A stretch of 64,000 nucleotides of DNA from Xenophilus sp. E41 (GCF_003671765.1 NZ_QPIB01000001.1:186001-250000); one strand, 5' to 3'. Counted from the stretch's first letter, positions 34,594-43,647 are shown. Numbers and translations: made by a program. The notes: generated from the sequence alone by a model not told the origin.

Positions 34594-35480
34594 CGCTGCG
34601 CGCAGCGCTGGATGCATTCGACGAACTGCTGCGCCGCCGGCGTGAGGGCATGGCCGCGGCGCCGGATGACGCACACGCGCAGCGCGGGAAGCGCCTCGTC
34701 GAGCGCCACGCGCACCACCCCATGCTGGCGGAAGGCGAGGCTTTCGAGCGGCTCCACGAACATGCCCACCAGGTCCATGTGACCCACCAGGGCCAGCGCC
34801 ACGGTCACCGACTGGCCCTGCACCACGCGCGCGGGCGGCGACAGTCCCATCGGGGCGAACAAGGGCGCGATCGCGTCGCGCGCCGCCTCGCCGTCGCCGG
34901 GAAGCGCCCACTCCGCGCCGTGCAACTCGAGCAGGGAGCGCGCGTGCCGCAGCGGGTGCCGGCGGCGCACGCCGATGACCAGCTGGACCTGGAACAGCTC
35001 GGTGCTGTCGAACTCGGGCCCCAGCGTGCCCGGCACGATGTGCGCCACGGCGAAATCGAGCCGCCCGTCGAGCAGTTGGGTGAGCATGGCCGGCAACACC
35101 GCCTCGCTGAAATGCACGTCGACCGAGGGCAGGCGCGCATGGAACTCCTTGAACGCCGGCGGCAGCAGCGTCAGAGCGAAGGACGTGCTGACCGCCAGGG
35201 CCACGCGGCCGCGCACGCCGTCGCGGATCTGCGCGATCTCGTCGCGCGCGCGGCGCATGTCCTCCAGCAGTTGCCGGGCGCGCGGTGCGAAGGCCTGGCC
35301 GTAGGTCGTGAGGCGCACACCCTTGACGCTGCGTTCGACCAGCGGCGCGCCCACTTCCCGCTCCAATTCGCGCACGATCTTCGTCACCGCCGGCTGCGAG
35401 ATGCCGAGCACGCGCGCCGCGCCTCGGATGCTCAGTTGCGCGGCGACGGCCGCGAAGGCGTGGAGCTGGTTGGGCTTCAT
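34590..35480 (-). CDS. LysR family transcriptional regulator
   Basis: A 296-residue LysR-type regulator ('HAFAAVAAQLSIRGAARVL', 'SQPAVTKIVRELEREVG') with standard effector domain. It is divergent from an MHS-family transporter/DUF2817 pair and is the likely regulator; a perfect AGATAAC-N5-GTTATCT repeat 16 bases before its ATG (35480) fits. Its stop codon shares the palindromic CTAG (34590-34593) with the stop of the convergent TpsB gene. Confidence 0.92.
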   Translation of the reverse strand: MKPNQLHAFAAVAAQLSIRGAARVLGISQPAVTKIVRELEREVGAPLVERSVKGVRLTTYGQAFAPRARQLLEDMRRARDEIAQIRDGVRGRVALAVSTSFALTLLPPAFKEFHARLPSVDVHFSEAVLPAMLTQLLDGRLDFAVAHIVPGTLGPEFDSTELFQVQLVIGVRRRHPLRHARSLLELHGAEWALPGDGEAARDAIAPLFAPMGLSPPARVVQGQSVTVALALVGHMDLVGMFVEPLESLAFRQHGVVRVALDEALPALRVCVIRRRGHALTPAAQQFVECIQRCAQR

Positions 35481-35495
35481 GAAGGGTATTCCCGC

Positions 35496-35514
35496 AGATA
35501 ACAGCACGTTATCT
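35496..35514. promoter_or_regulatory. Candidate LysR operator, AGATAAC-N5-GTTATCT
   Basis: Perfect 7-base arms; its inner part TAAC-N5-GTTA has the T-N11-A spacing. It sits in the divergent region between LysR (start 35480) and the MHS transporter (start 35630). Confidence 0.65.
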
Positions 35515-35629
35515 CCGTGCACGAATTATTGTCTTTTCACCGCACGAGGCTGTGCCTAGCATGCCGCGGCGAATCCGCCGTGAAGCCCCGGCGCCTTGCC
35601 GGCATTCCAACCAGGACCCGACCCCTCCC

Positions 35630-36940
35630 ATGACCGCCTCTTCCCCGCGTGCGCCGATCAGTCGCCGCCGCACCATCGTCGCCACCACCATCGGCAACGC
35701 GCTCGAGTTCTTCGACTTCACGGTCTACGGGTTTCTCGCGCTGACCATCGGCAAGCTGTTCTTCCCCACCTTCAGCGGCTACGGCCAGCTGTTGCTCACG
35801 GTGGCGAGCTTCGGCGTCGGCTTCATCATGCGGCCCCTCGGGGGCATCGTGATCGGTGCGTATGCCGATCGCGCCGGGCGCAAGAAGGCGATGACGCTGA
35901 CCATCTTCCTGATGGCGCTGGGCTGCGCCCTGATCGCCTTCGCCCCCACCTACGCGCAGATCGGTGTCGCTGCGCCGCTGCTCATCGTGCTGGCGCGCCT
36001 CATCCAGGGCTTCTCGGCCGGCGGCGAGGTCGGCGCATCGACCACCTTGCTGGTGGAGCACGCCACGCCCGCGGACCGCGGCTACATGGCCAGCTGGCAG
36101 TTCGCCAGCCAGGGGCTGGGCATCCTGCTGGGCGCCGTGGTGGTGGGCGTCCTGTCGGCCACGCTCACGCCCTCGGCGATGGAGAGCTGGGGCTGGCGCC
36201 TGCCCTTCGTGCTCGGGCTGGCGATCGCCCCGGTGGGCATGTACATCCGTCGCCACCTGGAGGAATCGCTGGACGAGCGCACCGCCACCGGCTCGCCCGA
36301 GAAGAGCCGCCTGGCCGAGGTGTGCGGCGAGCACGGCGGCACGGTGCTGGCGGCCATCCTCACCATCGTCGGCGGCACCGTCGCGGCCTACGTGGTCACC
36401 TTCTACATGCCGACCTACGCGATCCGGGAGCTCGGCCTGCCGCCGCCGGTCGCGCTGTTCGGCGCCGTGCTGACGGGGCTGATCTCCTTCGCCCTGGCGC
36501 CCCTGGTCGGACGATGGTCGGACCGCGTCGGGCGCAAGCGGCTGATCGTCTGGAGCCGGGTCGCGATGGCCGTGGCGATCTACCCCTGCTTCCTCTGGCT
36601 CACGTCGGCGCCTTCGCCGGCGGTGCTGTACGTCGTGGTGGGCCTGCTGAGCGTGGGGCTGGTGGTGCAGACCGTGCCCGGCATCACCATGCTGCCCGAG
36701 ATGTTTCCCAAGCGCGTGCGGGCCAGCGGCATGTCGCTGGTCTACAGCGTGGGCGTGGCGCTCTTCGGCGGCTTCTCGCCCTTCATCAGCACCTGGCTGG
36801 TCAACGCGACGGCGAGCAAGCTCGCACCGGCCTGGTACCTGCTGGTGATGACGCTGGTGTCGCTGCTGGGCCTGCTCTGGCTCAAGGACCACACCGGCCA
36901 GGACATCGACGCGGCCGGCGCGCACGGTGCCGCCGCCTGA
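35630..36940 (+). CDS. MFS transporter, metabolite:H+ symporter (MHS) family
   Basis: A 436-residue, 12-helix inner-membrane proton symporter. 'ATTIGNALEFFDFTVYGFLA' and 'GRKKAMTLTIFLMALG' with 'RLIQGFSAGGEVG' are the signatures of the MHS branch that takes up organic acids such as citrate, shikimate or alpha-ketoglutarate. ATG 35630 is chosen because hydrophilic residues lead directly to helix 1. It is followed 40 bases later by the DUF2817 hydrolase, suggesting uptake then hydrolysis of an N-acyl or peptide-like substrate (inference). Confidence 0.9.
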   Translation: MTASSPRAPISRRRTIVATTIGNALEFFDFTVYGFLALTIGKLFFPTFSGYGQLLLTVASFGVGFIMRPLGGIVIGAYADRAGRKKAMTLTIFLMALGCALIAFAPTYAQIGVAAPLLIVLARLIQGFSAGGEVGASTTLLVEHATPADRGYMASWQFASQGLGILLGAVVVGVLSATLTPSAMESWGWRLPFVLGLAIAPVGMYIRRHLEESLDERTATGSPEKSRLAEVCGEHGGTVLAAILTIVGGTVAAYVVTFYMPTYAIRELGLPPPVALFGAVLTGLISFALAPLVGRWSDRVGRKRLIVWSRVAMAVAIYPCFLWLTSAPSPAVLYVVVGLLSVGLVVQTVPGITMLPEMFPKRVRASGMSLVYSVGVALFGGFSPFISTWLVNATASKLAPAWYLLVMTLVSLLGLLWLKDHTGQDIDAAGAHGAAA

Positions 36941-36980
36941 ACCCGTCCCTTCGTTCCACTCCCCTGCCTCACGTCACGCC

Positions 36981-38066
36981 ATGACTCACGCCTCACGACA
37001 CTTTTCCGGCACCTACGCCGAAGCCCGCGCCAAGTTCCTCGATGCCGCCGCCGATCGCGGCGCACAGGCCCAGTCCTTCGAGATGGATGGCCACCGTGGC
37101 GCCGTCGGCGAAACGCTCGCCATGGACGTCGCGCGCCTCGGCCCGGCCGACGCGACCCGGCTGCTGATCGTCACCTCGGGCACGCACGGCCCCGAGGGCT
37201 TCTGCGGCTCGGGCTGCCAGGTCGCCACGCTGCGCGACGACGAACTGCTCGCCCGCTTCGAGGCCGCGAAGGTCGCGCTGCTGCTGGTGCACGCCGTCAA
37301 CCCGCACGGCTTCTCGCACCTGCGGCGCACCAACGAGGACAACATCGACCTCAACCGCAACCACATCGACTTCGGCCAGCCTCTGCCGGTGAACGCGGGC
37401 TATGCGGAGGTGGACCCGCTGGCGATTCCTGCCACCTGGCCGCCGAGCGCGGCCGACGAGGCCGCGCTGGCCGCCTACATCGAGAAGAACGGACTGCGCG
37501 CCTGGCGCACGGCGGTCAGCAAGGGCCAGTACACCGTGCCCGACGGCCTCTTCTACGGCGGCCAGGCGCCGAGCTGGAGCAACCGCACCATCCGCACCGC
37601 GCTGCGCCAGCACGGCGCGGGCATGACGCACATCGGCTGGATCGACGTGCACACCGGCCTGGGCCCGCGCGGCCACGGCGAGAAGATCTACCCGGGCCGC
37701 GCAGACGGCCTCGCGCGCGCACGCGCCTGGTGGGGCGCCGACGTGTTCGCGCCCTTCGAGGGCAACTCGGCCTCGCCGGACGTCTCGGGGCCGGTGGTCA
37801 CGGCGATCTACGACGAATGCCCCGATGCGGCCGTGGCTCTGATGGGCCTGGAGTTCGGCACCCTGCCCGACCTGGAGGTGCTGGACCGCCTGCGCGCCGA
37901 CCACTGGCTGTACCGCCACCCCGAAGCTACCGACGCGCAGCGGCGCGCCATCCGGCAGGGTGTGCGCGAGGCCTTCTACTGCGACGACGACGTGTGGAAG
38001 GGCATGATCCTCGGCCAGGCCCGGGTGGTGCTGCTGCAGACGCTGGAGGGGCTGCGCAAGGCCTGA
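36981..38066 (+). CDS. M14 family zinc hydrolase, DUF2817
   Basis: A 361-residue carboxypeptidase-like amidohydrolase. Zinc ligands His69 and Glu72 (SGTHGPEG) and a later His in 'IDVHTGLG' are visible, and 'DLNRNHIDF' is the conserved Asn-Arg substrate-binding segment. The fold is that of carboxypeptidases and aspartoacylases, here with an unusually long insertion between ligands. Downstream of the MHS transporter and likely co-transcribed. Substrate unknown. Confidence 0.87.
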   Translation: MTHASRHFSGTYAEARAKFLDAAADRGAQAQSFEMDGHRGAVGETLAMDVARLGPADATRLLIVTSGTHGPEGFCGSGCQVATLRDDELLARFEAAKVALLLVHAVNPHGFSHLRRTNEDNIDLNRNHIDFGQPLPVNAGYAEVDPLAIPATWPPSAADEAALAAYIEKNGLRAWRTAVSKGQYTVPDGLFYGGQAPSWSNRTIRTALRQHGAGMTHIGWIDVHTGLGPRGHGEKIYPGRADGLARARAWWGADVFAPFEGNSASPDVSGPVVTAIYDECPDAAVALMGLEFGTLPDLEVLDRLRADHWLYRHPEATDAQRRAIRQGVREAFYCDDDVWKGMILGQARVVLLQTLEGLRKA

Positions 38067-38204
38067 TCAAGGCCGCCGGTGGGCACGTGGCGGGCGCGCG
38101 GAACAACCCGCCCGGCGGCGCGGTTTCAGGTGCATTTTTCCGCGGCAGGCGCATCATGCGCAGCCCAGCACGCATCGCGGCCCTTTCACCTTCAGGAGGT
38201 GGCC

Positions 38205-38414
38205 ATGCACCCGACCCCCGGTCTTGCGACGAGCCTTGCCATGCAGGCCTACCTGCGGCACCACGGCACCCCGGTGTGCCTGCACGAACTGCTGGTGCAG
38301 ACGGTGCGCCAGCAGCACCAGCGCGGCGAAGCAGTCAAACCGGTGTTTGCCGCGCCTCATCCTGCCGAGGTGGCCGCTGCCCGCGGCCGCCCCGAGGCAC
38401 CGGGTTCGCGCTGA
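38205..38414 (+). CDS. Small protein of unknown function
   Basis: A 69-residue protein with a very strong ribosome binding site (AGGAGGT before ATG 38205). Hydrophilic, with a likely helix ('LATSLAMQAYLRHHGTPVCL', 'LLVQTVRQQHQRGEA') and a Pro/Ala-rich end. No known domain; not recognised. The stop is 7 bases from the convergent exported-protein gene. Confidence 0.68.
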   Translation: MHPTPGLATSLAMQAYLRHHGTPVCLHELLVQTVRQQHQRGEAVKPVFAAPHPAEVAAARGRPEAPGSR

Positions 38415-38421
38415 TCGCGTC

Positions 38422-38829
38422 TCAGCGTCCTGCGATGTCGCGGCAGGCGCGCAGGTTGCGCTCGAAGCCGCTGGCGAGCATGGGCGTGCAGTCCTCGCCA
38501 TTGGGCGTCATGCGACACAGGCCGACGACCAGGAAGTCCTGCACGGCGCCGGTGCACATCGGGTAGCGGGCCAGCTCGGGGTTGGCGCGCGACTTGAAAC
38601 CCCAGGCATCGGCGAAGTCGACCATGCGCGCCATCGCATCGTGGAAGTAGGCGCGATCGGCGTTGCGCACCGCGGCCTCCATGGCCGGCATCTCGCCGTC
38701 GAGAAAGCGCGTCGCGGCGGCGGGAAACTGCGAAGCGTCCTGCTGCGCGAAGGCGCAGGGCGCCACTGCGAGCAGTGCCGCGGCCAGCATGCGTGCGGCA
38801 CCGGCGCCACGCGAAGTCGAGAAAGTCAT
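38422..38829 (-). CDS. Small exported protein of unknown function
   Basis: A 135-residue protein with a signal peptide to about residue 28 ('MLAAALLAVAPCAFAQQ'). The mature part has four cysteines after the leader ('MCTGAVQDFLVVGLC', 'DCTPMLASGF', 'RACRDIAG'), probably disulfide-bonded in the periplasm. No family recognised. A dispersed repeat begins 15 bases upstream of its start. Confidence 0.75.
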   Translation of the reverse strand: MTFSTSRGAGAARMLAAALLAVAPCAFAQQDASQFPAAATRFLDGEMPAMEAAVRNADRAYFHDAMARMVDFADAWGFKSRANPELARYPMCTGAVQDFLVVGLCRMTPNGEDCTPMLASGFERNLRACRDIAGR

Positions 38830-38843
38830 GCGAACTTTTGTTT

Positions 38844-38909
38844 GCTATGTTTTTGATAGCTGTCCGCGCCCCTCCGGCGCGCGCTGGAGCCCGATTTGAC
38901 CCGAAAATC
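38844..38909 (+). repeat. Dispersed GCTAT-N7-ATAGC repeat, copy 5
   Basis: Perfect stem GCTAT-GTTTTTG-ATAGC (38844-38860), then GCTGTCCGCGCC, GCGCGCTGGAGCCC and right-end GATTTGACCCGAAAA. Intergenic. Flanked on its right by hairpins GCCCCTCGAGGGGC and CCCCAC-GAC-GTGGGG (about 39043-39079). Confidence 0.85.
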
Positions 38910-39125
38910 GGCGCGTCGGCCGCCCGCTCGGGGCGCCCGGCCATCCGCCCGTCATGCAACGCGCCCGCCGGCACCCGGCCGCAACTGTGGCCCAATACGG
39001 GGTTCCGGATTTTTCATCGCCGGGCCGCCCCCAGGATGAAAAGCGCCCCTCGAGGGGCACCGAACCCCACGACGTGGGGAGCGTGGGGGTCATTTTTTTC
39101 ATCAGCCAACCGAAGGAGTCCCGAC

Positions 39126-39284
39126 ATGGGCAACAAGATCGTCACCGAAGCAGACCGCAAAGCCACCAAGCCCCTGCCGGGCGCCACCGTCGCCAAGCAG
39201 GGCGTGGGCCAGAAGCGCAGCCTGGAGCGCGGCTCGGCCACCCGCAGCAAGAAGAACCCCGGCAAGCGCGCCCACCAGGGCTGA
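39126..39284 (+). CDS. Small Lys/Arg-rich protein
   Basis: A 52-residue basic protein (about a dozen Lys/Arg; 'KRSLERGSATRSKKNPGKRA'), probably disordered and nucleic-acid binding, though that is inference. GGAG precedes ATG 39126 and a strong terminator follows its stop by 20 bases, framing it as an independent gene. No family recognised. Confidence 0.7.
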   Translation: MGNKIVTEADRKATKPLPGATVAKQGVGQKRSLERGSATRSKKNPGKRAHQG

Positions 39285-39303
39285 TCGGCGCCGCCGAGCC
39301 TGC

Positions 39304-39334
39304 AAGCGCCCCAACGGGCGCTTTTTCTTTTTTT
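39304..39334 (+). terminator. Intrinsic terminator after the basic small protein
   Basis: AAGCGCCC-CAAC-GGGCGCTT followed by TTTCTTTTTTT: a textbook Rho-independent terminator. Confidence 0.92.
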
Positions 39335-39353
39335 GAAGCAAGGTGTTCCCCGA

Positions 39354-39545
39354 ATGAAGAACGACCAGATGCTGCTGCGCGGCGCGATGTGTGCCGTGAT
39401 CGGCGCGGCCGTGCTGCTCGGCCCTTATGTGCTGCGCTCGCCGGCCTGGCGGGACATGGTGGCCGGCGCCCACGTCGTGGGCTGGTTCGCCCTGGCGCTG
39501 GGCGTGGTCATGATGGCCGTCGCGCTGCTGCGCCGCAAGGGCTGA
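39354..39545 (+). CDS. Small two-helix membrane protein
   Basis: A 63-residue protein with two hydrophobic segments ('LLRGAMCAVIGAAVLLGPYV' and 'VVGWFALALGVVMMAVALL'), likely inserted in the inner membrane with both ends inside. Start ATG 39354 (MKNDQM). Unknown family. It converges with the DUF808 gene 17 bases away. Confidence 0.7.
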   Translation: MKNDQMLLRGAMCAVIGAAVLLGPYVLRSPAWRDMVAGAHVVGWFALALGVVMMAVALLRRKG

Positions 39546-39562
39546 CGCCGCAGCGTCGTGTC

Positions 39563-40483
39563 TCAGTGCGCCGCGGCCTGCCGGCTGCCGCGCAGGCGCT
39601 TGAAGCCTTCGACGGCGCCGAGCACGATCGCGCCGGCGATCACGCCCACCACCAGGTTGACGCCCATCGAGCCGAGCGAGCCCACCAGCGCGCCGGCGTC
39701 GACGGCCCAGTCCTCCACGGCATGGCCGAGCTGCGGCACGCCATGCACGAGGATGCCGCCGCCGACCAGGAACATCGCCGCGGTGCCCACCACCGAAAGC
39801 GCCTTCATGAGCCAGGGTGCCATGCGCAGGATGCCGCGGCCGATGGCCTGGGTGGCGCTGCCCGCCTTGCGGCTGAGGTACAGGCCCAGGTCGTCGAGCT
39901 TGACGATGCCCGCCACCAGGCCGTAGACGCCCAGGGTCATCAGCAGCGCGATCGTCACCAGCACCGTCAGCTGCGTGGTGAAGGGCTGGCCGCCAACGGC
40001 GCCCAGCGTGATGACGATGATCTCGGCCGAGAGGATGAAATCGGTGCGCACCGCGCCCTTGACCTTGTCCTTCTCCATCGTGGCCGGGTCGGCCCCGCCA
40101 TCGACCATGGCCTGCGCGTGGCGCTCCACCTCGGCGGCATGGTCTTGCTTGTGCAGGAACTTGTGGACCAGCTTCTCCACGCCCTCGAAGCACAGGAAAG
40201 CACCGCCCACCATCAGCAGGGGTGTGATGAGCCAGGGCAGCCAGGTGCCGATGGCCAGCGCCGCCGGCACCAGGATCGCCTTGTTGACCAGCGAACCCTT
40301 GGCCACGGCCCAGACCACCGGCAGTTCGCGGTCGGCCTTCACGCCCGTGACTTGCTGCGCATTGAGCGCCAGGTCGTCGCCGAGCACGCCGGCGGTCTTC
40401 TTGGCGGCGACCTTGGTGAGGACGGACACGTCGTCCAGCACCGTGGCGATGTCGTCGAGCAGCAGCAGCAGGCTGGAGGCCAT
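39563..40483 (-). CDS. DUF808/YedI family membrane protein
   Basis: A 306-residue polytopic inner-membrane protein of the DUF808 (YedI) family. '[20 protein letters not shown]' at the N-terminus and '[19 protein letters not shown]', '[19 protein letters not shown]' are diagnostic. Several hydrophobic segments follow. Function unknown in the literature that I know. Stands alone, start ATG 40483. Confidence 0.88.
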   Translation of the reverse strand: MASSLLLLLDDIATVLDDVSVLTKVAAKKTAGVLGDDLALNAQQVTGVKADRELPVVWAVAKGSLVNKAILVPAALAIGTWLPWLITPLLMVGGAFLCFEGVEKLVHKFLHKQDHAAEVERHAQAMVDGGADPATMEKDKVKGAVRTDFILSAEIIVITLGAVGGQPFTTQLTVLVTIALLMTLGVYGLVAGIVKLDDLGLYLSRKAGSATQAIGRGILRMAPWLMKALSVVGTAAMFLVGGGILVHGVPQLGHAVEDWAVDAGALVGSLGSMGVNLVVGVIAGAIVLGAVEGFKRLRGSRQAAAH

Positions 40484-40571
40484 GCGGGGTTCTTTCTTGA
40501 GTTGGGAGGAGCGGCAGGACGATGCGCTGCCGCGGCAGGCCTTGCAAGGGGAATGCCGGCCCGCGCCGGTG

Positions 40572-41093
40572 TCAGCCCAGGTCGCGCTTGAGGCGCACTT
40601 CCTCGATGCGGATGGCGCCCAGCGCCGTGGTCTTGGCGGTCTTCATGTCGCGCTTGAAGCCGGCCGTGTGTTCGAAGAAGCGCAGCGCGCGCTCGTTCTT
40701 CAGCGGCACCCACGCGGTCACGGTGGTGCAGCCCTCGTCCTCGAGGCCCTCTTCGGCGGCCTCCCAAAGTTGCTGGGCCACGCCCTTGCCCCAATGGTCG
40801 GGGTGCACGTAGAGCGACCACACCTCGCCGTCCACCGGCTTGGTCTTGGGGTCGCGCGAGCGGTCGAAGCCGACGAAGCCGACCACCGTGTCGCCCTGCA
40901 CCGCCACATGCACCTGGGGCTCGGCGAATTCGATGGCCTGGCGCCACTTGGCTTCGCGGGTGGAGGGGGCGAGTGCGTCGAGCTGGTCGTCGGGCACGAT
41001 GCCCTGGTAGGCGGCGCGGGCGGACGCGGCGTGGATGTCGGCGATGGCCTTGGCATCGCGCAGCTCGGCAGGGAGGACTTCGTAGGGAGACAT
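40572..41093 (-). CDS. GNAT family N-acetyltransferase
   Basis: A 173-residue single-domain acetyltransferase. Motif A is '[17 protein letters not shown]' (Q/RxxGxG/A type) and the ending '[18 protein letters not shown]' is typical of GNATs that act on small molecules or protein N-termini. Start ATG 41093, with GGGAG about 8 bases upstream. Divergent from the ferredoxin gene. Acceptor unknown. Confidence 0.88.
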   Translation of the reverse strand: MSPYEVLPAELRDAKAIADIHAASARAAYQGIVPDDQLDALAPSTREAKWRQAIEFAEPQVHVAVQGDTVVGFVGFDRSRDPKTKPVDGEVWSLYVHPDHWGKGVAQQLWEAAEEGLEDEGCTTVTAWVPLKNERALRFFEHTAGFKRDMKTAKTTALGAIRIEEVRLKRDLG

Positions 41094-41171
41094 GGGCAGG
41101 AAAGCGGACGAATCGGAAAGCGGCCCATTGTCGCCGCTGGGCGCCGGCGCCGGCCCCGACAATCGCGCCCC

Positions 41172-41465
41172 ATGAGCCATCGGATCGACGTCGTGCCGGC
41201 AGGCCTCGCCTTCGAGGCGCCCGACACCGGGCGCAGCCTGCTGCTGGCCGCGCAGGACGCCGGCGTCGAGCTGCCCAGTTCCTGCCGCAATGGCACGTGC
41301 CGCACCTGCCTCGCCCGGGTCGTGAGCGGGCGCATCGTGCACACCATCGAATGGCCGGGCCTGTCGGCCGACGAGAAGGCCGAGGGCTGCGTGCTGCCCT
41401 GCGTGGCCGAGGCACGCAGCGACGTGGTGCTGGACGTGCCGCACGCGCGCTCGCTGTTCGACTGA
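41172..41465 (+). CDS. Plant-type 2Fe-2S ferredoxin
   Basis: A 97-residue soluble [2Fe-2S] ferredoxin. Cluster ligands are Cys38, Cys43, Cys46 (CRNGTCRTC) and Cys77 (VLPC), in the spacing of plant-type ferredoxins. No fused reductase domain and no obvious oxygenase partner is adjacent. Start ATG 41172; the stop is followed by a dispersed repeat. It passes electrons in the cytoplasm to an unidentified partner. Confidence 0.9.
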   Translation: MSHRIDVVPAGLAFEAPDTGRSLLLAAQDAGVELPSSCRNGTCRTCLARVVSGRIVHTIEWPGLSADEKAEGCVLPCVAEARSDVVLDVPHARSLFD

Positions 41466-41523
41466 CAACGAAAAGTGGCCGCGGCGCCCGCCGGCCGGCG
41501 CGATCAGCTATCTATTTGATAGC
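41465..41523 (-). repeat. Dispersed GCTAT-N7-ATAGC repeat, copy 6
   Basis: Minus orientation: stem GCTAT-CAAATAG-ATAGC (41507-41523), then GCTGATCGCGCC, GGCGGGCGCCGCGGCC and a diverged right end ACTTTTCG. Supplies the stop codon (41512-41514) of the MFS gene at 41512 and abuts the ferredoxin stop. Confidence 0.8.
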
Positions 41524-42813
41524 AACCGAGGTCTCGATGCGGTCCCGCTGCGCCAGCCCCGGAAAGAGCCGGAACCAGGCCAGCGCCACCAGCACCGTGC
41601 CCACGCCGCCCGCGACCACCGAGCCCACCGGCCCGAGCAGTGCCGCGGTGGCGCCCGACTCGAACTCGCCGAGCTGGTTGCTGGCGCCGATGAAGATCGA
41701 GTTGACGGCGCTCACCCGGCCGCGCATGGCATCGGGCGTTTCGAGCTGCACCAGCGTCTGGCGGATGACGACGTTGACCATGTCGGCCGCGCCCGACACG
41801 GCCAGCGCCACCAGCGAGACGATGAAGCTGGTCGACAACCCGAACACCACCATGCACAGCCCGAAGGCACCCACCGCCAGCAGCAGCGTGCGGCCCACGT
41901 GCCGCTCGACCGGCGTGCGCGTGAGCGTGATCGACATGGCCAGCGCCCCCACCGCCGGCGCGCTGCGCAGCAGGCCCAGGCCCCAGGGGCCGGTGTGCAG
42001 GATCTCCTTGGCGTAGATGGGCAGCAGCGCCACCGCGCCGCCGAGCAGCACGGCGAACAGGTCGAGCGACACCGCGCCGAGCACCGGCTTGCGCTGCCAG
42101 ATGAAGCGCACGCCCGCCAGCAGCGTGGCGGCCGTCACCGGCTCGCGCTGTGGCGCGTTGTGCGCGTAGCGCAGGCGCGCCACCAGCACGCAGGCGGCCG
42201 CGAAGAGCAGCAGGCTGGCCCCGTAGACCACCCCCATGCCGGCGACGAACAGCAGCCCGCCCAGCGCCGGCCCGCCGATGATCGAGGCCTGCTGCCCCGC
42301 CGAGCTGAAGGCCATCGCCCGCGGCAGCATCAGCGGCGGCACCAGCAGCGGCGTGAGCGACTGCTGCGCCGGCATCTGGAAGGCGCGCACCGCCCCGAGC
42401 ACCAGCGACAGGCCCAGCAGCAGCGCGCGCGAATCGTGGCCGCCCAGGTGCGCGCCAAGCAGCACCGCCGCCACGCCGCCCTGCGCCGCCAGGCACATCG
42501 CCAGGATGCGGCCGCGGTGGTGCTGGTCGACCACGTGGCCGGCGTACAGCGCCAGCAGCAGCGCGGGCACGAACTGGAACAGGCCCACCAGCCCCAGGTC
42601 CCAGGCGCTGCCGGTGATGTCGTACATGTGCCAGCCCACCGCCACCATCAGCATCTGCTGCGCCGCGGTGCCCAGCATGCGCGCACCCCACAGGCGCATG
42701 AAGGCGCGCTCGCGCGTGAGGTCGGAAAAGCTGTAGCGGGGAGGGTCGGCGAGCGCCCCTGCGAGGGGTGCGCCCGCGGCGCCCGGGTCGGGCGCGGGGT
42801 CGGCGGCAGGCAT
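41512..42813 (-). CDS. MFS exporter, EntS/TetA-like
   Basis: A 433-residue MFS exporter with about 12 helices; 'GARMLGTAAQQMLMVAVGWH', 'ALYAGHVVDQHHRGRIL' and 'SPNIK'-free loop pattern place it among enterobactin-exporter/tetracycline-like proteins. Residue 1-30 is Pro/Ala-rich. The last three codons and the stop lie inside a dispersed repeat ('VAIK' then TAG), so the tail was remodelled. Substrate unknown. Divergent from rluA. Confidence 0.88.
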   Translation of the reverse strand: MPAADPAPDPGAAGAPLAGALADPPRYSFSDLTRERAFMRLWGARMLGTAAQQMLMVAVGWHMYDITGSAWDLGLVGLFQFVPALLLALYAGHVVDQHHRGRILAMCLAAQGGVAAVLLGAHLGGHDSRALLLGLSLVLGAVRAFQMPAQQSLTPLLVPPLMLPRAMAFSSAGQQASIIGGPALGGLLFVAGMGVVYGASLLLFAAACVLVARLRYAHNAPQREPVTAATLLAGVRFIWQRKPVLGAVSLDLFAVLLGGAVALLPIYAKEILHTGPWGLGLLRSAPAVGALAMSITLTRTPVERHVGRTLLLAVGAFGLCMVVFGLSTSFIVSLVALAVSGAADMVNVVIRQTLVQLETPDAMRGRVSAVNSIFIGASNQLGEFESGATAALLGPVGSVVAGGVGTVLVALAWFRLFPGLAQRDRIETSVAIK

Positions 42814-42900
42814 CCGTTCGAGGATAGCCGAGGCGCCCCGCCCGGTCTTATCGTCGACTTAGCGGCGCGGCGCGTGCCTGCGCTCCCTACACTGCGCGCC

Positions 42901-43545
42901 GTGACCGACGACTTCCGCCTCGTCCATGAAGACGCCGACCTGCTCGTGCTCGACAAGCCCGCCGGCCTGCTGTGCGTGCCCGGCCGCGGCGAGGACAAGC
43001 AGGACTGCCTGAGCGCGCGCGTGCAGGCGCGCTGGCCCGGGTCGCTGGTCGTCCACCGCCTCGACATGGCGACCAGCGGACTCGTGCTGATGGCACGCAG
43101 TGCCGAGGTGCAGCGCGCGCTGGGCGATGCCTTCGCGCAGCGGCAGGTGTGGAAGCGCTACGAGGCGGTGGTGGACGGGTTGGCACAGAGCAAGAGCTGG
43201 TCCGTGATCGACGCGCCGATGATGGCCGACTGGCCGCGCCGCCCGCTGCAGAAGATCGACGCCGCCGGCAAGCCGAGCGTCACGCGCTGGCGGACGCTCG
43301 AGGCCTGGCCCGAGCGCGGGGAACGCGGCAGCACGCGCCTGCTGCTCGAACCGCAGACCGGGCGCTCGCACCAGTTGCGCCTGCACCTGGCGCACATCGG
43401 GCATCCGATCCTGGGCGACGCGCTGTACGGCGACGCGCGCGTGCAGGCTGCGGCCCCGCGCCTGCTGCTGCACGCGACGGTGCTGCAGTTCAGGCACCCG
43501 GCGACGGGCGCCGCGGTGCGTTTCGAGAGTCCGGCGCCCTTCTGA
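42901..43545 (+). CDS. RluA family pseudouridine synthase
   Basis: A 214-residue pseudouridine synthase that isomerises uridine in rRNA or tRNA. The catalytic aspartate is in HRLDMATSG, identical to the RluA motif, and 'TGRSHQLRLHLAHIGHPILGD' closes the active site. The start is GTG 42901; no in-frame ATG gives the right N-terminus. Short length (no S4 domain) matches RluA, which modifies 23S U746 and tRNA U32. Confidence 0.9.
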   Translation: MTDDFRLVHEDADLLVLDKPAGLLCVPGRGEDKQDCLSARVQARWPGSLVVHRLDMATSGLVLMARSAEVQRALGDAFAQRQVWKRYEAVVDGLAQSKSWSVIDAPMMADWPRRPLQKIDAAGKPSVTRWRTLEAWPERGERGSTRLLLEPQTGRSHQLRLHLAHIGHPILGDALYGDARVQAAAPRLLLHATVLQFRHPATGAAVRFESPAPF

Positions 43546-43571
43546 GCGCCCCCAGGGCCGGGCTGCGCCCA

Positions 43572-43623
43572 GCCCCCCGCCCGCGGGGGGCAAGAAAACT
43601 TGGAGCGGCCCGGCGTTTTCTTG
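43572..43623. terminator. Bidirectional hairpin region between rluA and uspA-like genes
   Basis: GCCCCCCGC-CC-GCGGGGGGC (43572-43591) is followed by CAAGAAAAC-N15-GTTTTCTTG (43591-43623), a perfect 9-base inverted repeat with A/T runs in both arms. Lies between convergent genes and could end transcripts from both sides. Confidence 0.6.
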
Positions 43624-43647
43624 TGAGCGCGCTGGCGCCCGATCGGA

